Assembly: GCA_022759285.1 (NCBI GenBank) | Contig: JAEMPM010000113.1 | Span: forward strand, 1-14,142 | DNA length: 14,142 bases | DNA from: Thermocrinis sp. | GTDB lineage: Bacteria > Aquificota > Aquificia > Aquificales > Aquificaceae | Reading direction: 5' to 3' | Shown: positions 13,603-14,142 of the stretch, one piece after another | How the letters are laid out: each line of letters opens with the position of its first letter | Numbering within the stretch: position 1 is the first letter of the stretch | Made by a program: the position numbers and the translations under genes | Notes under the pieces: generated by a model | Databases searched by the model: none | Told to the model about the DNA's origin: nothing | What the model saw: the letters and a program-made list of their open reading frames with translations, nothing else

Positions 13603-14142
13603 TTATAGATTTGACATCATCTGTATAAATTTTTCAACCCCCACGCTTGCTTTTTCCCTTATAACTATATCCGCTATCTCGGATATGGGAGTTCTTTCTG
13701 GGTTTATCTCCACCACCTTGGCACCATGCTCTTTTGCCACAAAGGGAAGAAGTCCAGCCGGATAGACAACTCCCGAGGTTCCTACCACCAAAAATACTTC
13801 GCAGGACTTTGCCAAATGCTCTGCCTCTTTCAGAGCATCCATTGGCAAGCTCTCTCCAAACCACACGACCGCCGGCCTTAAAAGACCATTGCAAAATTTA
13901 CACTTTGGGGGTATCTCCTTTAAGGGTACCTCGTAATTCTCATACTCCTTTCCACAGCTTGTACATCGAACCCTCCATATGTTCCCATGAAGCTCTATGA
14001 CCTTCTTTGTGCCTGCTCTTTGGTGTAAGCCATCCACATTTTGAGTGATTATTACAGCGTTTAGCTGCGCCAAGAGTTTGTGGGCTTTATTTGGCTGTGC
14101 TTTGCTTATGAGCTGTCTTCTCCAATCATACCACTCCCAGAC
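13603..14142 (-). CDS. cobB: NAD-dependent protein deacylase, sirtuin (partial, N-terminus beyond the window)
   Basis: The frame is open to the window edge, so 179 residues are visible and the Rossmann GAGIS N-terminal part is missing. Sirtuins remove acyl groups from lysine using NAD+. Seen here, counting from the window edge: WYDWRR at 4-9, TQNVDGLH at 33-40, the catalytic His in ELHGN at 50-54 (H52), zinc ligands C60/C63 and C81/C84, VVWFGESLP, GTSGVVYPAG, and VEINPE near the C-terminus. Y5-x-x-R8 matches the Tyr-x-x-Arg pair that recognises succinyl and malonyl groups in SIRT5 and CobB, so class III activity is predicted. A TTG at 14073 is merely an internal leucine codon, because clear family sequence continues upstream of it. 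The gene runs toward the efflux operon, with its stop 135 nt past the end of the small exported protein. Confidence 0.93.
   Translation of the reverse strand, partial: VWEWYDWRRQLISKAQPNKAHKLLAQLNAVIITQNVDGLHQRAGTKKVIELHGNIWRVRCTSCGKEYENYEVPLKEIPPKCKFCNGLLRPAVVWFGESLPMDALKEAEHLAKSCEVFLVVGTSGVVYPAGLLPFVAKEHGAKVVEINPERTPISEIADIVIREKASVGVEKFIQMMSNL

Noticed and set aside
13464..13628. 54-codon frame beginning TTG with a hydrophobic stretch, after the small exported protein
   Set aside because: No Shine-Dalgarno, AT-rich low-complexity sequence, overlaps the sirtuin 3' end, and its hydrophobic part is explained by T-rich DNA.
13562..13765. 67-codon + strand frame opposite the sirtuin C-terminus
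   Set aside because: It is antisense to well-conserved sirtuin codons and has no family features.
13603..14073. Complete 156-residue sirtuin starting at TTG 14073
   Set aside because: Frame and family homology (WYDWRR, then the KAQPN-type helix) continue upstream to the window edge, so the TTG is an internal leucine and the gene is partial.
1..14142. CRISPR arrays, tRNA, rRNA or insertion sequences
   Set aside because: No regularly spaced repeats, cloverleaf-like segments or transposase motifs were seen on reading both strands; small RNAs cannot be excluded by eye.

Overview
The window looks like chromosomal DNA from a thermophilic bacterium of the Aquificaceae (Hydrogenobacter, Thermocrinis or Aquifex type). 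This is inferred from A/G-rich codon use (AGA/AGG Arg, ATA Ile), Lys/Glu-rich proteins, very tight gene packing with ATGA, TTGA and TAATG overlaps, a short TilS lacking the extra C-terminal domain, and a lone nuoG outside any nuo operon. No sequence search was run, so the assignment is tentative. No phage, insertion sequence, CRISPR, tRNA or rRNA was seen.

Left block (39-4753, + strand). gcvT (glycine cleavage T-protein), tilS (tRNA-Ile lysidine synthetase), a single-domain hemerythrin and a polytopic His-containing membrane protein follow with a 1-nt overlap, a 21-nt gap and a 3-nt gap, so they probably form one transcription unit. The hemerythrin and membrane protein are the least understood pair and may work together on O2, NO or metal. 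ychF follows after 63 nt, apparently from its own promoter.

Middle block (4743-7748, - strand). nuoG, a complex I electron-input subunit with an unusually complete ferredoxin-like cysteine set, is followed by a GT4-type glycosyltransferase that starts at TTG. The 84 nt between them, plus the first bases of the glycosyltransferase, hold a possible 35-codon membrane microprotein frame. The glycosyltransferase overlaps ychF tail-to-tail by 11 nt.

Right block (about 7997-13467, + strand). A three-gene tripartite heavy-metal efflux operon runs divergently from nuoG: a TolC/CzcC-type outer-membrane channel, a CzcB-type adaptor lipoprotein, and a CzcA/CusA-type (HME) RND pump. The genes are coupled by ATGA and TTGA overlaps. 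The pump keeps the acidic proton-relay triad but lacks the CusA methionines, suggesting divalent cations rather than Cu(I)/Ag(I). A short exported-looking protein with an outer-membrane-like C-terminus overlaps the pump's 3' end and may be a fourth operon member.

The last 540 nt hold the 3' part of a sirtuin on the - strand, cut by the window edge, with the Tyr-x-x-Arg signature of desuccinylase/demalonylase (class III) sirtuins. The largest non-coding stretch is the divergent nuoG/efflux region (7749 to about 7996). The 135 nt between the small exported protein and the sirtuin (13468-13602) contain nothing I can name, and no convincing terminator.
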